55,901 nucleotides of DNA from assembly GCA_910578035.1 (NCBI GenBank), contig CAJTOB010000013.1, positions 1-55,901 on the forward strand, written 5' to 3'. Shown piece after piece: positions 8,823-19,600 of this stretch (positions are counted from its first letter, which is position 1; each line of letters begins with the position of its first letter). The DNA comes from an uncultured Muribaculaceae bacterium. GTDB taxonomy: Bacteria; Bacteroidota; Bacteroidia; Bacteroidales; Muribaculaceae. A model generated the notes under the pieces. The model was not told the origin of the DNA and did not search any database. It worked only from the letters and a program-made list of their open reading frames with translations. The position numbers and the translations under genes were made by a program.

Positions 8823-9932
8823 TTAGAGTTCGGAAGCCTTGAGTTTTTCGGCGTTTTCGGCTATGATAAGGTGGTCGATGAGGTCTTGTATATCGCCGTC
8901 GACAAACGACTGAAGATTGTAGACCGTATAGTTGATGCGGTGGTCGGTGATACGGCCCTGCGGATAGTTGTAGGTGCGTATTTTTGCCGAACGGTCGCCA
9001 GTGCTCACCATGGTTTTACGACGCGAAGCGATGTCGTCGATATATTTCTGGTGTTCTTTATCGTAGATAAACGTACGGAGGCGACTGAGAGCACGCTCCT
9101 TGTTCTTGGGCTGGTCGCGGGTTTCGGTACACTCGATGAGTATCTCCTCTGAAACGCCCGTATTGGGGTTCTTCCACATATAGCGCAGACGCACACCCGA
9201 CTCGACCTTGTTCACGTTCTGGCCGCCGGCACCACCCGAACGGAAGGTATCCCATTTGATTTCGCCTTCGTTGATTTCGACGTCGAAAGGCTCTGCTTCG
9301 GGAAGCACAGCCACTGTAGCTGCCGATGTGTGCACACGCCCCTGGGTCTCGGTGGCCGGCACACGCTGCACACGGTGCACTCCGCTCTCGTATTTGAGGA
9401 CTCCATACACTCCATCGCCCGTCACCGACAGAACGACCTCCTTGTAGCCTCCGGCGGCGCCTTCGCTGGCCGATGTCACGGCAACATTCCAGCCACGGCT
9501 CTCGCAATACTTGATATACATCTTGCACAGGTCGCCGGCAAAGATGGCAGCCTCGTCGCCGCCGGTGCCGCCTCTGATTTCGAGAATGGCGTTTTTGGAA
9601 TCCTCCGGGTCTGCCGGAATAAGAAGCAGCTTTATTTCTTCCTCAAGAGCAGGCATGGCCTCGGTAGCGGTATCGAGCTGTTCTTTTGCCATTTCGCGCA
9701 TATCGGGGTCGTTCTCGGAGGCGAGAATAGCTTTTGCCTCTTCTATGTCGTCTACAAACTGACGGTAGCGGCGCGTACTTGCCGTGAGTTTCTCAAGGTC
9801 CTTATATTCTTTCGACAGGCGCACATAGCGTTTCATGTCGGCTATCACAGCCGGGTCGGTTATAAGAGTGGAAACTTCCTCAAAACGGGCTTCGATACCG
9901 TCGAGGCGCTGAAGCAATGATAAATCTGCCAT
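8823..9932 (-). CDS. prfA: Peptide chain release factor 1
   Basis: The 369-residue length is slightly above the usual 360. RF1 identity is shown by the GGQ loop in RSGGAGGQNVNKVESG, which triggers peptidyl-tRNA hydrolysis, and by the Pro-Ala-Thr anticodon-like tripeptide in HRVQRVPATE. The latter reads UAA and UAG; RF2 would have SPF here. An N-terminal coiled region (residues 10-110) and the C-terminal TYNYPQGRITDHRIN block are standard. It acts on the ribosome in the cytosol. Its presence, with intact GGQ and PAT, means UAG should be a normal stop in this organism, which matters for the two-TAG gene at 39455. It is convergent with the GH141-like gene. Confidence 0.97.
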   Translation of the reverse strand: MADLSLLQRLDGIEARFEEVSTLITDPAVIADMKRYVRLSKEYKDLEKLTASTRRYRQFVDDIEEAKAILASENDPDMREMAKEQLDTATEAMPALEEEIKLLLIPADPEDSKNAILEIRGGTGGDEAAIFAGDLCKMYIKYCESRGWNVAVTSASEGAAGGYKEVVLSVTGDGVYGVLKYESGVHRVQRVPATETQGRVHTSAATVAVLPEAEPFDVEINEGEIKWDTFRSGGAGGQNVNKVESGVRLRYMWKNPNTGVSEEILIECTETRDQPKNKERALSRLRTFIYDKEHQKYIDDIASRRKTMVSTGDRSAKIRTYNYPQGRITDHRINYTVYNLQSFVDGDIQDLIDHLIIAENAEKLKASEL

Positions 9933-10048
9933 ATATTATAATCGGGAAAGCCCCTGAAATTGTATTAGTGAATAAGAGTCGGAAAAACTGACGCGAATTT
10001 ACTCATTTTCTGCCAAACAGGCAAAGCCGATGGCTGTCGCACAAAAAA

Positions 10049-10080
10049 TTTGCCGGATTATGAGTGTTTTTGTATCTTTG
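10049..10080 (+). promoter_or_regulatory. clpC promoter (TTTG ... TATCTTTG)
   Basis: TTTG at 10049-10052 and TATCTTTG at 10073-10080 with a 20-nt spacer match the Bacteroidetes -33/-7 consensus well. The transcript would start near 10087, leaving a leader of about 43 nt before ATG 10130 and excluding the in-frame start at 10064. Confidence 0.7.
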
Positions 10081-10129
10081 TATAATATTTGGCACGATTA
10101 TTGCTACAATCTCTCCAGATTTACTGATT

Positions 10130-12706
10130 ATGGAAAATAACCAAAAATACACCGAAAACGCGCGTGCGCTCATTGACCGTCTTCGTCAGCAGTGCACCAA
10201 CCACAACAACGCCACTATCATGCCGGCGCATCTGCTGCTGGAGCTTAGCGCTCCAGGCACCAAATCGGCCGAACTGATGGAACGCCTCGTTGGCGCCGAC
10301 AAACTGGACGATCTCCGCTCGGCTCTTGATGTTGCGCTCTACGAACCCTCCTCGGCCGACGACAAAGGCGCCGACTACTATAACCGTATAATCACTCTCA
10401 TCATAAAGCTCGCCATCATCGAAGCCCGCTATCTCAAGGCTCCGCTCGTAGACGTAGAGCATCTGCTGCTGTCGCTCTTCCACAACAAAGACGTTCGCTC
10501 GATGACAGTGATAGCGCCATACTTCAATGCAGGTATCGACTACGACTCGCTGCGCCGCCAGGCTCTCGCCGATTCCAGACCCGAAGAAGTTCTCGACATC
10601 GCAGGCGACGCCGGTGAAAGCGACGAACCCGCCGGCTCACAGCACGAGGGCCAGCCTCAGGGTCAGCAGGCGGAGGGTGCAAAACCCGGAGCAGGCGCCA
10701 AAACGCACCGCAGCGGCAGCCGCGGCGATACTCCTATGCTCGATAAATTCGGCAACGACATGACACGCGCCGCCGAAGAAGGCCGTCTCGACCCCGTGGT
10801 AGGACGCGAGACCGAAATCGAACGCCTCGCACAGATACTGAGCCGCCGAAAGAAAAACAACCCCGTGCTTATCGGCGAGCCCGGCGTAGGCAAAAGCGCC
10901 ATCGTCGAGGGGCTTGCACTGCGCATAACACAACGCAAGGTATCGCGCATACTCTTCGACAAGCGCGTGATATCGCTCGACATGGCCTCGCTTGTGGCAG
11001 GCACAAAATACCGCGGTGAATTCGAAGAACGCATCAAGGCTGTCCTCAATGAGCTCACCAAGAACCGCGACATAATCCTCTTTATCGACGAAATCCACAC
11101 TATCGTCGGTGCCGGCAACGCGCAGGGCTCCATGGACGCAGCCAATCTGCTGAAGCCGGCCCTCGCACGCGGCGAAATACAGTGCATCGGCGCCACCACG
11201 CTCGACGAATACCGTGTGAACATCGAGAAAGACGGTGCTCTCGAACGCCGCTTCCAGAAAGTGATGGTAGAGCCTACCACCCCCGAGGAAACACTTGTTA
11301 TTCTGAACAATATCAAACCGAAATATGAAGCCCACCATGGTGTTAACTACACTCAGGAGGCCCTCGAAGCCTGCGTGAAGCTCACCGACCGCTACATATC
11401 CGACCGAAACTTCCCCGACAAGGCCATCGACGCCCTCGACGAGGCCGGCTCGCGCACACGCATAAGCCATATCGACGTGCCTACGGAAATCGAGGAGCTT
11501 GAGGCCAAACTTCAGACCACAACAGCCGAGAAAGTAGCTGCAGCACAGCGCCATGACTTCGCTCAGGCAACACGTCTGCGCGACGAGGCCGCTCGCCTCA
11601 GCCGCGAACTCGACGAGGCCCGCGCCAAGTGGGAGAAAGAAATGGAGGCAAACCGCGAGACAGTCGACGCCGACCGCGTGGCCGAAGTCGTAGCCATGAT
11701 GACGGGCGTGCCGGTGCAGCGCATAGCTCAGGCAGAAGGCCTGCGACTGCTCGAAATGGGCCCGAAACTGCAAGGCTCGGTAATCGGCCAGGACAATGCC
11801 ATAGCAAAGATTGTAAAAGCAATCCAGCGAAACCGTCTCGGTCTTAAAGACCCCAGCAAACCTATCGGAACTTTCATGTTCCTGGGCCCGACAGGCGTCG
11901 GCAAGACCTTGCTCGCCAAGAAACTCGCTGAATACCTCTTCGACTCCGCCGACACGCTCATTCGCATCGACATGAGCGAGTATATGGAAAAATTCAGCGT
12001 ATCGCGCCTCATCGGAGCGCCTCCCGGATACGTTGGTTACGAGGAAGGCGGCCAGCTCACAGAGCGTGTGCGACGTCACCCCTACTCTGTTGTGCTGCTC
12101 GACGAAATCGAGAAAGCTCACCCCGATGTGTTCAATCTCCTGCTCCAGGTGATGGACGAAGGACGCCTCACCGACAGCCTCGGACGCCGCATAGACTTCA
12201 AGAACACCATCATAATAATGACCTCGAACATCGGCACGCGCCAGCTCAAGGAATTCGGAAGCGGCGTGGGCTTCAACACTCGCGAGGTTGACCGCGAATA
12301 CTCGCACAGCGTGCTCTCGAAGGCTCTGAACAAGGCTTTCGCGCCTGAGTTCCTCAACCGTATAGACGATGTGATAATCTTCGACACTCTCGATCGCGAC
12401 GCAATCTTCAAGATTATCGACATTGAGCTTGCCGGATTCTTCAAGCGTATCGGCGCTCTCGGCTATACCATCACAATCAGCGACGAAGCTAAGAACTTTA
12501 TCGCCTCCAAAGGCTGCGACGTACAGTTCGGCGCCCGTCCGCTCAAGCGCGCTATCCAGAAGTATCTCGAAGACGAACTCGCCGAGCTCCTTCTTGCGGG
12601 CAAAGTAGGCGCAGGCGACGAAATAATCGTAGATTTCAACCCCGACGAACAAAAAATCGTCGCCCACGTCATTGATACCGCTTCTCAGCCGACAATAGAA
12701 CAGTAA
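10130..12706 (+). CDS. clpC: ATP-dependent Clp protease ATPase subunit ClpC
   Basis: About 858 residues from ATG 10130. An N-terminal double Clp-N repeat (residues 1-150) is followed by a low-complexity Gly/Gln-rich linker. The D1 AAA domain has GEPGVGKSA and ILFIDEIHTIVGAG. A short coiled middle region contains a UVR-like segment (HDFAQATRLRDEAARL), much shorter than in ClpB. The D2 AAA domain has GPTGVGKT and LLDEIEKAHPDVF. A VGF tripeptide in the D2 loop (GSGVGFNTRE) is the ClpP-docking signature. Together these support ClpC rather than ClpB: it unfolds substrates and feeds them to ClpP. It is divergent from prfA, with a consensus promoter and a downstream hairpin terminator. Confidence 0.92.
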   Translation: MENNQKYTENARALIDRLRQQCTNHNNATIMPAHLLLELSAPGTKSAELMERLVGADKLDDLRSALDVALYEPSSADDKGADYYNRIITLIIKLAIIEARYLKAPLVDVEHLLLSLFHNKDVRSMTVIAPYFNAGIDYDSLRRQALADSRPEEVLDIAGDAGESDEPAGSQHEGQPQGQQAEGAKPGAGAKTHRSGSRGDTPMLDKFGNDMTRAAEEGRLDPVVGRETEIERLAQILSRRKKNNPVLIGEPGVGKSAIVEGLALRITQRKVSRILFDKRVISLDMASLVAGTKYRGEFEERIKAVLNELTKNRDIILFIDEIHTIVGAGNAQGSMDAANLLKPALARGEIQCIGATTLDEYRVNIEKDGALERRFQKVMVEPTTPEETLVILNNIKPKYEAHHGVNYTQEALEACVKLTDRYISDRNFPDKAIDALDEAGSRTRISHIDVPTEIEELEAKLQTTTAEKVAAAQRHDFAQATRLRDEAARLSRELDEARAKWEKEMEANRETVDADRVAEVVAMMTGVPVQRIAQAEGLRLLEMGPKLQGSVIGQDNAIAKIVKAIQRNRLGLKDPSKPIGTFMFLGPTGVGKTLLAKKLAEYLFDSADTLIRIDMSEYMEKFSVSRLIGAPPGYVGYEEGGQLTERVRRHPYSVVLLDEIEKAHPDVFNLLLQVMDEGRLTDSLGRRIDFKNTIIIMTSNIGTRQLKEFGSGVGFNTREVDREYSHSVLSKALNKAFAPEFLNRIDDVIIFDTLDRDAIFKIIDIELAGFFKRIGALGYTITISDEAKNFIASKGCDVQFGARPLKRAIQKYLEDELAELLLAGKVGAGDEIIVDFNPDEQKIVAHVIDTASQPTIEQ

Positions 12707-12728
12707 TCACCTCCCTAATAACCGACAC

Positions 12729-12763
12729 AAAGGCCGGATGTTTCATACTCCCGGCCTTTGTTG
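12729..12763 (+). terminator. clpC terminator
   Basis: AAAGGCCGG (12729-12737) and CCGGCCTTT (12751-12759) form a perfect 9-bp stem with a 13-nt loop, followed by a short T-rich stretch, 22 nt after the clpC stop. Confidence 0.75.
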
Positions 12764-12772
12764 TATCCCGGC

Positions 12773-12811
12773 AATAAAAAGACCCGGCAGCATCAGATGT
12801 GCTGTCGGGTC
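12773..12811 (-). terminator. Terminator of the arabinan SusCD operon
   Basis: Read on the minus strand, the stem GACCCGACAGCA (12811-12800) pairs with TGCTGCCGGGTC (12792-12781), with one G-T pair, followed by a run of five T (12780-12776). It lies 23 nt after the stop of the GH43 gene and closes the six-gene operon. Confidence 0.8.
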
Positions 12812-12834
12812 TTGCGGTAGATATCTATGTGTAA

Positions 12835-14751
12835 TCAGGATTTTTTACCCCAATAAGTGGTAGTGCCCTTGATGCCGGCAAAGACGATTGTTGCTCGGCG
12901 TTCGGCCGATTCCCAGTCGCACTCGCGGGCGAGATAAAGTTCGACACCATCAATGGTAAGAATGCTGTTGGCAGCGTCAAAGCTCCATGAAGCACCCTTC
13001 CACTGACCTTCTATCACTTTATGGTCTGAGCCAAGAACGATAGGCGCAGATGTCTTCTGCTGACCGTAGGCATACGAAAGGTCGATAAGTTCCCATGTTC
13101 CGGCAATATCATCTTCAGTGATAGCTACATCAGGCACTTCGCCGTAGCGTTCGGGCATCACAAGAGGCCAGCCGTCTTTTGTCCAGCGGATAGCACGCAC
13201 ATGGCCCATCATAAGAGCGTTGCTGAACTCATTGCCGCCCCAGTTTGCCGGGAAACGGGCCTGCGAAGCATAGTACCAATTGTCGGCACCGTCGTCGAAC
13301 ACAGCGCAATGAGCGAAGCCCACCCAACCATGGTCGCCCGCAAAGGCGTAGGGATGTGTAACTACGGGGAAGGCATCGCCGCCGGCGGTAACATCAGTGC
13401 CGTCGATGCCAACATACGGACCCTCGATATTCTGCGAGCGCACAACACGTGTATTGTAAGCCACATCAAGAGCATCATAGGCAAGGAAGAGATAGTAGTA
13501 ACCGTTGCGATATACGATTTCAGGGCCTTCCGAAGCCTGCCAGCGGTTGCCTGCAGCGCGGGTAGCGATAAGTTTGCCATAAGAGTCATCGGCATTCCAT
13601 ACATTGCCTGTGAGGGCGGGTTTGCCGGTTGCGGCGTCGACTTTGACTGCTGCGATACCGCAGTGCCATGAGCCGTAGATGAGCCAGTGCTCGCCGTTGC
13701 CGGTAATGATATAAGAGGGGTCGATGGCGTTGAAACGATAGAGAGCGTTAGCCCAGTCGTTGGCAGTGCCATACTCGTCCTTGCCCTTGTCGGTAGAGTT
13801 GGTTATTACGAAACCTTTGTCTTCCCAGCTGTCGTTGTCGGCAGGATTGGTGGTTTCCATCAGACCGATGAAAGCGCGCTCGCCCCAGGTTCCGTCGCCG
13901 GCCACGTTGCCCGGGCAAACGATAGAATAATACATGCGATAGACGTTGCCGGCCTTGCGGACTACAGGAGCCCAATAGCCAAATGCGTTGACATCGGGGT
14001 CGGCGGCTGGAAGACCCTGGGCGGCGCGTATTTCATTAAGTTTGGGAATAACCCATTCGGGAAGGCTTTTCATAGTACCGCCGAGATATTCCCAGTTGAT
14101 GAGGTCTTTGGAGCGGCGGCCGTGGAAGTGGCCTCCGGCTGCGTGTGCATTGCCGTAGGAAGCGTCGGTCTGATACATGTAGTAGTAACCATCGTCGGCC
14201 TTCACGACAGAGGGGTCGTGCACATTGGCAAGATTCCACTGCGCGCGCTGATCCCAGCCTGAAATCGAGCCGTAGTCATCGGCATACTGCGGACCGCGGT
14301 AGTTGGCAAGCTGCTCGTTGAGAGTTCCTTCGGCCGTTGTGAAAACAACTTCGGGCGAATATATGACCGAACCCTGGTACTGCGACACATAGGCACGCAC
14401 ATGATACTCTGTGTTCGGAGCCAGCGAAGGTATCGTTGCGGTAATGTAGCCACGATAGTCTGTTCCGGCAAAGCTCATGTCGGCAGGGTCGGAAGCTTTA
14501 TATACGATGTCGTATATAGTAGGAGTACCGCTTGTGCTCACACAGTAACCGGTCTGAGTCCAGTGGGCGGCAGGGCCGATGAGGAAGAGGGTCGAGAAGC
14601 TTGCATAAGTAGCGCCTGTCTCGATATTTTCCGGAACATCGAGTACAATCTTATCGCCCTCGGGAGCCTTGATTTCGTTGTCGTCGTCGCACGCGGTAAA
14701 AGCAAGGGCGGCGGCAGCGAAAGCGCTCATGAGAAATATTTTAGCTTTCAT
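12835..14751 (-). CDS. GH43 endo-arabinanase-type lipoprotein
   Basis: About 638 residues from ATG 14751, where the signal starts (MKAKIFLMSAFAAAA). The lipobox FTAC is followed by Asp-Asp-Asp, the pattern that sends Bacteroidetes lipoproteins to the cell surface. A fibronectin-like domain (about residues 30-145) precedes the five-blade GH43 domain. Catalytic markers are VHDPSVV (base), AIDPSYI (pKa modulator) and ASEGPEIVYRNGYY (acid). GGHFHGRRSKDLINWE is typical of arabinan-active GH43. A C-terminal beta-barrel of about 95 residues resembles the accessory domain of endo-arabinanases. It is the last gene of the operon. It probably cuts the alpha-1,5-arabinan backbone outside the cell before SusCD uptake. 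Confidence 0.85.
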   Translation of the reverse strand: MKAKIFLMSAFAAAALAFTACDDDNEIKAPEGDKIVLDVPENIETGATYASFSTLFLIGPAAHWTQTGYCVSTSGTPTIYDIVYKASDPADMSFAGTDYRGYITATIPSLAPNTEYHVRAYVSQYQGSVIYSPEVVFTTAEGTLNEQLANYRGPQYADDYGSISGWDQRAQWNLANVHDPSVVKADDGYYYMYQTDASYGNAHAAGGHFHGRRSKDLINWEYLGGTMKSLPEWVIPKLNEIRAAQGLPAADPDVNAFGYWAPVVRKAGNVYRMYYSIVCPGNVAGDGTWGERAFIGLMETTNPADNDSWEDKGFVITNSTDKGKDEYGTANDWANALYRFNAIDPSYIITGNGEHWLIYGSWHCGIAAVKVDAATGKPALTGNVWNADDSYGKLIATRAAGNRWQASEGPEIVYRNGYYYLFLAYDALDVAYNTRVVRSQNIEGPYVGIDGTDVTAGGDAFPVVTHPYAFAGDHGWVGFAHCAVFDDGADNWYYASQARFPANWGGNEFSNALMMGHVRAIRWTKDGWPLVMPERYGEVPDVAITEDDIAGTWELIDLSYAYGQQKTSAPIVLGSDHKVIEGQWKGASWSFDAANSILTIDGVELYLARECDWESAERRATIVFAGIKGTTTYWGKKS

Positions 14752-14839
14752 ATTGAAGTCGTAATTTATTAGCGGTTCTTGGTTCGTGGCCGAAAGCATA
14801 AGCCGAGAATACCTCCGGCCACTCACCCCAACCTAAAGT

Positions 14840-16612
14840 TTACATTTCCCAACCGGGGGTCTGAGTGTAGCCGGTCTTGCGGATTTCTGTGAGAGGAATG
14901 GGCACGAAGTAGTTCTTCGGAGCATGGAAAGTAGCGTAAGGATACTTTTCATTGGGCCCGTAGTTGAACTTCACTGCAGTATTCTCGCGTACGGAAACGC
15001 CGTAGATTGTGCCGAGCTGTTTGTATCGGGGCAGATTCGCCTCGGCGGCACGGTCGTAGGTAGCGGCATCGCCGAAGAGTTTCCAGCGGCGTACGTCGAA
15101 ATAGCGGTGGTCTTCGAAGCAGAGCTCAATGCGGCGTTCGTTCTGGATACGCTCGCGGAGCTGAGCCTGGTTCATGCCTGCATATGCGGGCATGCCGACA
15201 CGGGCTCGGACCTGATTTACATACTGATAAGCATCGGCAGTGCGTCCGGCCTCGTTGAGAGCCTCTGCAGCGTTGAGCAGAATTTCGGCATAGCGGAAGA
15301 TGGGGCAAGCCTTGTCGGTGCCGCGCACGGTGCCATCCCAGGGTATATTGGTTGTATATTTCTTGAGATAGTAGCCGGTGCAGGTGCCGCCGTTGGAGCG
15401 GGCATAGTCGGGGCCGACTTCGCCGTCGTCGTTGTTCACATTGACCGGGCGGGCTTCTTCACCCACGCCCCAGATTGTGCCGTGGTGAATGATGGTCTGC
15501 TCCATGCGAGGGTCGCGGTTCACATAGGGGTTCTGCGGATCATAGGCGGGGTCTTGGTCGATGGGAAGGCCTTTGAGGGTCTCATAGGCGTCGACGAGGT
15601 TCTGCGAGGGGTTGAGGTAACCTGTGGCAGAGCGTTTGCCGGTGAAACCGCAGGGAGAGTTCATATCTTCTATTGTTGCCTGATTGCGCCATACCGAGCG
15701 GGAGAGAATATACTCGTTGTTATGCACAGGGTTTGTGACGAAGCAGTCGTAGTAGTTCTCTTCGGGATCGTTGGAGGGTGCTGTATGCAGGCGGTAGGGA
15801 TTCCAGCAGGCGTTGTTTGCGGTGATGAAATCGAGAGCAGACTGAGCGGCGGTATTCCAAGCCGAACCGTCGTTCGAAGTGTTGTAGAGAGGCGAAGCCT
15901 TGTAGAGGAGCGCGCGTGCTTTCAGAGCATATGCGGCGGCACCGTTCACACGGCCCCAGTTCTCTTCTTCGTTGGTATAGCGGAAAGGAAGGTTGTTTTT
16001 GAGTTTATCGCATTCGTCGGCCACCCATTGGAGGACGTCGGCTGCGGCAGTGCGCGGAGGCAGAGCCGACGAGGGTTCGAGCACCATAGGCACACCGTTT
16101 TCATCATCACCGATGATGGGCACATCGCCGAACCATGCTACCATGTCGAATGTAAGGATTGCACGGAGAAGACGGGCCTCAGCCATGAAACGGTCGTAGA
16201 GACGGTTGTCGTCGCCGTTGCGGTCGGCATTGCCGACCACACCCGGACGGGCGTTCTTCATGAACTGGTTGCAGGCTCGGATACCGGCCGTACGGCTGTT
16301 CCAGTAGTCTGTGCCGTAGGGGTGGTTGCTTGCGTCGTAAGAGTCGTCAAGTACAGACTGTGTTCTTCCGCGCCAGAAAATCAGGGCGTTGTCTGTCATA
16401 CAGTCTTTGTTCTGGTCTCCATATCCGCTGAAAGCGTCGGGCAGATAGGTATAGCAGTTTGCAAGGAAGCCGCGAGTCATGTCGTAGTCACCGAATACTC
16501 TGTCGGCCTGAAGAGTGAGGTCGACTTCCTTGTCGAGATAGTCGTCGCACGCGGTGAAAGCGGCGGCACAACCGATTGCAAGGGCTGCGATTGCTGATTT
16601 ATATAGTTTCAT
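14840..16612 (-). CDS. SusD-family surface glycan-binding lipoprotein (pair B)
   Basis: This encodes 590 residues. The signal ends in the lipobox FTAC and is followed by DDYLDKE, as in SusD proteins. Helical TPR-like repeats scaffold the fold, and the C-terminal half has ILLNAAEALNEAGR, AYQYVNQVRARVGMPAY, then RRIELCFEDHRYFDVRRWK, the most conserved SusD block. It forms the lid of the transporter with the SusC-like protein encoded 15 nt upstream and binds oligosaccharides, here presumably arabino-oligosaccharides. It is the distal of two SusCD pairs in one operon, so the pairs may differ in preferred chain length or branching. Confidence 0.93.
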   Translation of the reverse strand: MKLYKSAIAALAIGCAAAFTACDDYLDKEVDLTLQADRVFGDYDMTRGFLANCYTYLPDAFSGYGDQNKDCMTDNALIFWRGRTQSVLDDSYDASNHPYGTDYWNSRTAGIRACNQFMKNARPGVVGNADRNGDDNRLYDRFMAEARLLRAILTFDMVAWFGDVPIIGDDENGVPMVLEPSSALPPRTAAADVLQWVADECDKLKNNLPFRYTNEEENWGRVNGAAAYALKARALLYKASPLYNTSNDGSAWNTAAQSALDFITANNACWNPYRLHTAPSNDPEENYYDCFVTNPVHNNEYILSRSVWRNQATIEDMNSPCGFTGKRSATGYLNPSQNLVDAYETLKGLPIDQDPAYDPQNPYVNRDPRMEQTIIHHGTIWGVGEEARPVNVNNDDGEVGPDYARSNGGTCTGYYLKKYTTNIPWDGTVRGTDKACPIFRYAEILLNAAEALNEAGRTADAYQYVNQVRARVGMPAYAGMNQAQLRERIQNERRIELCFEDHRYFDVRRWKLFGDAATYDRAAEANLPRYKQLGTIYGVSVRENTAVKFNYGPNEKYPYATFHAPKNYFVPIPLTEIRKTGYTQTPGWEM

Positions 16613-16627
16613 ATCGTTGATTCGCTA

Positions 16628-19600
16628 TTAGAATGAAAGGTTAAGGCCGAAAGTGAAAATTCGGGTTTTAGGATACCACCAACAATAGCCCATGGGGCGT
16701 TCGGGGTCCATACCCTTGGGAAGATGGCTCCACGTAGCGAGGTTGTAGCCGCTGAAATAGAAGCGGCATTTTGTCATATATGCCTTTGCTATCAGCTTTT
16801 CAGGCAGCGAGTAGCCAATTTCGACATTGCGGAGCGAGAAGTAGTCGCCATCCACAATCCAGCGGTCGTTGCGGTCCGACTGGTTATCGCGGTTTGAGTC
16901 TTCGGCATTGAACGTGTAGCTGATACGCGGATATTTGGCATTTACGTTTCTCGGATCGTTGGGGTCGTCGGTGTAATAGCCCCATGCATCTACGACGGCA
17001 TGTGTGGCATTGTTGTGGCCCCACTGCGAGAATGTCATTGACGGCCCAAGGAATACTGAACGCTTCAGATATGCCGTGCCGACCACGCGGACGTCGAAGC
17101 CCTTGTAGCTTGCCCAGAGCGACAGCGAGGGGGTGAGGTCCGGGAGCATGGTGTAGCCGTAGGGCTCCATGTCGCGCGAGTCAATCTGGCGGTCGCCGCT
17201 GAGGTCGCGGAACACAGCTGTACCAAGTTTCTGCTTGCCGCCCGAGAAAGTATTGTAGGGGTATTTTTCGGGGTGTGCTATAGCGTCGGCCTGTGATGTG
17301 GCGATGAGGTTGGGGTCGGAAGCCCACTGCACCCAGCGGTATGCGTTCCAGCCGCCGACAACGTCGCGATTTTCCGATTCGTAGATCTGCTGGAGGCTTT
17401 CATACTGGCGGATACGGTCGCCGGTCTTGCGCTGCCAGGGCACTGCGGGTTCTACTTCGTCCATTTCGGTCACCTTGTTGGTGTTGTACGACAGAAGGCC
17501 CTCGATAGAGTATTCGAAATCACCGACTTTGTTGGTATGGCCGATTGTAAGTTCGAAACCTTTCGACTCAACTTTGCCGTAAGAGTCGCGGGCATAGGCT
17601 ATACCGAGCATAGAGGGAATGGTAGAGCGCTCTACGAGCATGTTGCTGCGCCATTCTTTCCAAACATCGAAGTTACCATAGAGGCGGTTGTCGAAGAAGC
17701 CCCAGTCTACACCGACATTGAGCATTTTCGAGATTTCCCACTTGCTGTTGATGTTGCCGGCCTGCTGTTCTCTGTAGCCCGGAACGTTTGTTGCGTTGAA
17801 GCCGAAACTGTAGTCGCCGCCTGCCTGGAAAATCGACTGGTAGGGATAGCGGCCTGCGCCGGTGTCGCTCATACCTGTCTTGCCGTAGTTTGCGCGGAGT
17901 TTGAGGAGGTTCACAGTGTGGTTCTGAAGCCAGCTTTCTTCAGAGAGTACCCAACCGGCGCCGACACTCCAGAAAGTTCCCCAGCGGTTGCCGGGCGCGA
18001 AGTTATCGTTGCCCATGTAGGAGATGCTGCCGCTGACGATGTAACGGCGGTCGAATATATAATTTGCGAGGCCGTTGTAGCTGAGGTAGCGGTCGGAAGA
18101 GAGGTTATACCACACAGCCGAGTGCGGGCCCTTGTTGTTGCGCTTCTGGTAGGCGCGAACGAAGGCGCGGGCTTCCACATCGTGCTTGCCGAACAGACGA
18201 TGGTAGCTGAAACCACCGCGGAGGTTGAGGGTCCAGGAGTTATCGCGTTCGTTGACCGAGGGGTTGGTGAGTTCCTGATAGGAATATGTACGATTATAGG
18301 TGAACTGCGACGGGTCTGTCACGGCCATGTTGGTCATATCATATGTATAAGCATTGATGCTGTTGGTCTGGGTAGATTCGTAGCCGTCGTAGGCATCGAA
18401 CGAAACCACGATTTCAGCACCGAGGCCCTTTGTGATGGGGCTGAGGTCGCCGTTGAGAGTAAGCGTAGAATAGAGCGAGCGGCGACGGTTCTTTTCCTGA
18501 CCGGAAGCACCGAGCTGGAGAAGCGGGTTTACAGTACCTGTGCCTGCTTCGGAGAAGAGTTCGCCGTTGGGGCAGTAAACCGGGTGCATCGGGTCGGCCT
18601 CTACAGCGCCGAATGTGGTGAGGTTGAACACCGACGCGGTCGGCTGAATGATGTTGTCGATACGGCCGCCGAGGTCGAGACCAACACGGAGGTACTTGTT
18701 GACATTGATGTCGAGGTTGCTTCGGAGGTTCCAGCGGTTGAGCTTGTGCTGCGAATCGAAGCTCTTGTTGATGGAAGTACCTTCGCTGCTCCACATACCT
18801 TCCTGACGGAGGTAAGAGAACGACACATAGTAGCGTGCGCGGTTGTTGCCGCCCGAAATCTGGAAGTTGGTCTTGATTACGGGAGCGGTGTCACGATAGA
18901 GCACGTCGAACCAGTTTGTGTTGAAATAGCGGTAGCGGTCCATGCCCTCGAGGGTCTCGCCGTTGCTGACACGACGGTATTTCTCAATCTGCTCTGGTGT
19001 GTAGAGCGGGTCGTTCCCGTCGAGATAGCGGGCGCGGTTGCGGGTAAGAGCTGTATTGTAGGAGTTCTGGTTCTCAACAGTGTTGGTGAGCTGCTGCCAG
19101 CCGAATTCCTGGGTGAACTCGATGTTGGTCTTGCCGGCCTGGCCACGTTTGGTAGTCACGAGTACGACACCGTTGGCACCACGCATACCGTAGATAGCCG
19201 TTGCGGCGGCATCTTTGAGAATAGTAACCGATTCGATAGGGAATGCGTCGAGGAACGAAATATCGCGCTCAACGTTGTCTACAATGAATATCGGGTTACG
19301 AGCTGAGGAATTCAGCGTGCGGAGACCGCGGATATAGAGTTTGGTCTCTGCCCAGCCGGGTTCCGACGATGCCTCATAGGTCTGCACGCCTGTAAGGGTG
19401 GAGTTGAAGGCATTCTGGAGCACGGTGATAGGATAGCGCTGGAGCTCTGTACCGCTTACGGTCGAAGTGCCTTCGATGACGGTCTTTTTAGGCTTTTCGG
19501 TGAAGGCGAGAGCCATTTCGTGGCTATAGGGGTCGTTATCGGGGTCGAGGGTGATTACGAGGAACTCGTTGAGGCTCTCGACCGGAACGACAGCTGTCTT

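Noticed and set aside
10637..12667. A 676-codon open frame antisense to clpC
   Set aside because: It mirrors the strongly biased codons of clpC, has no protein-like motifs, and its translation is repetitive Val/Glu/Ala-rich sequence typical of an antisense shadow.
14924..16597. A 557-codon open frame antisense to susD of pair B
   Set aside because: Same reasoning: the SusD protein on the other strand is fully conserved, so this frame is a by-product.
17537..19306. A 589-codon open frame antisense to susC of pair B
   Set aside because: No signal, domain or promoter; amino-acid composition is that of an antisense frame.
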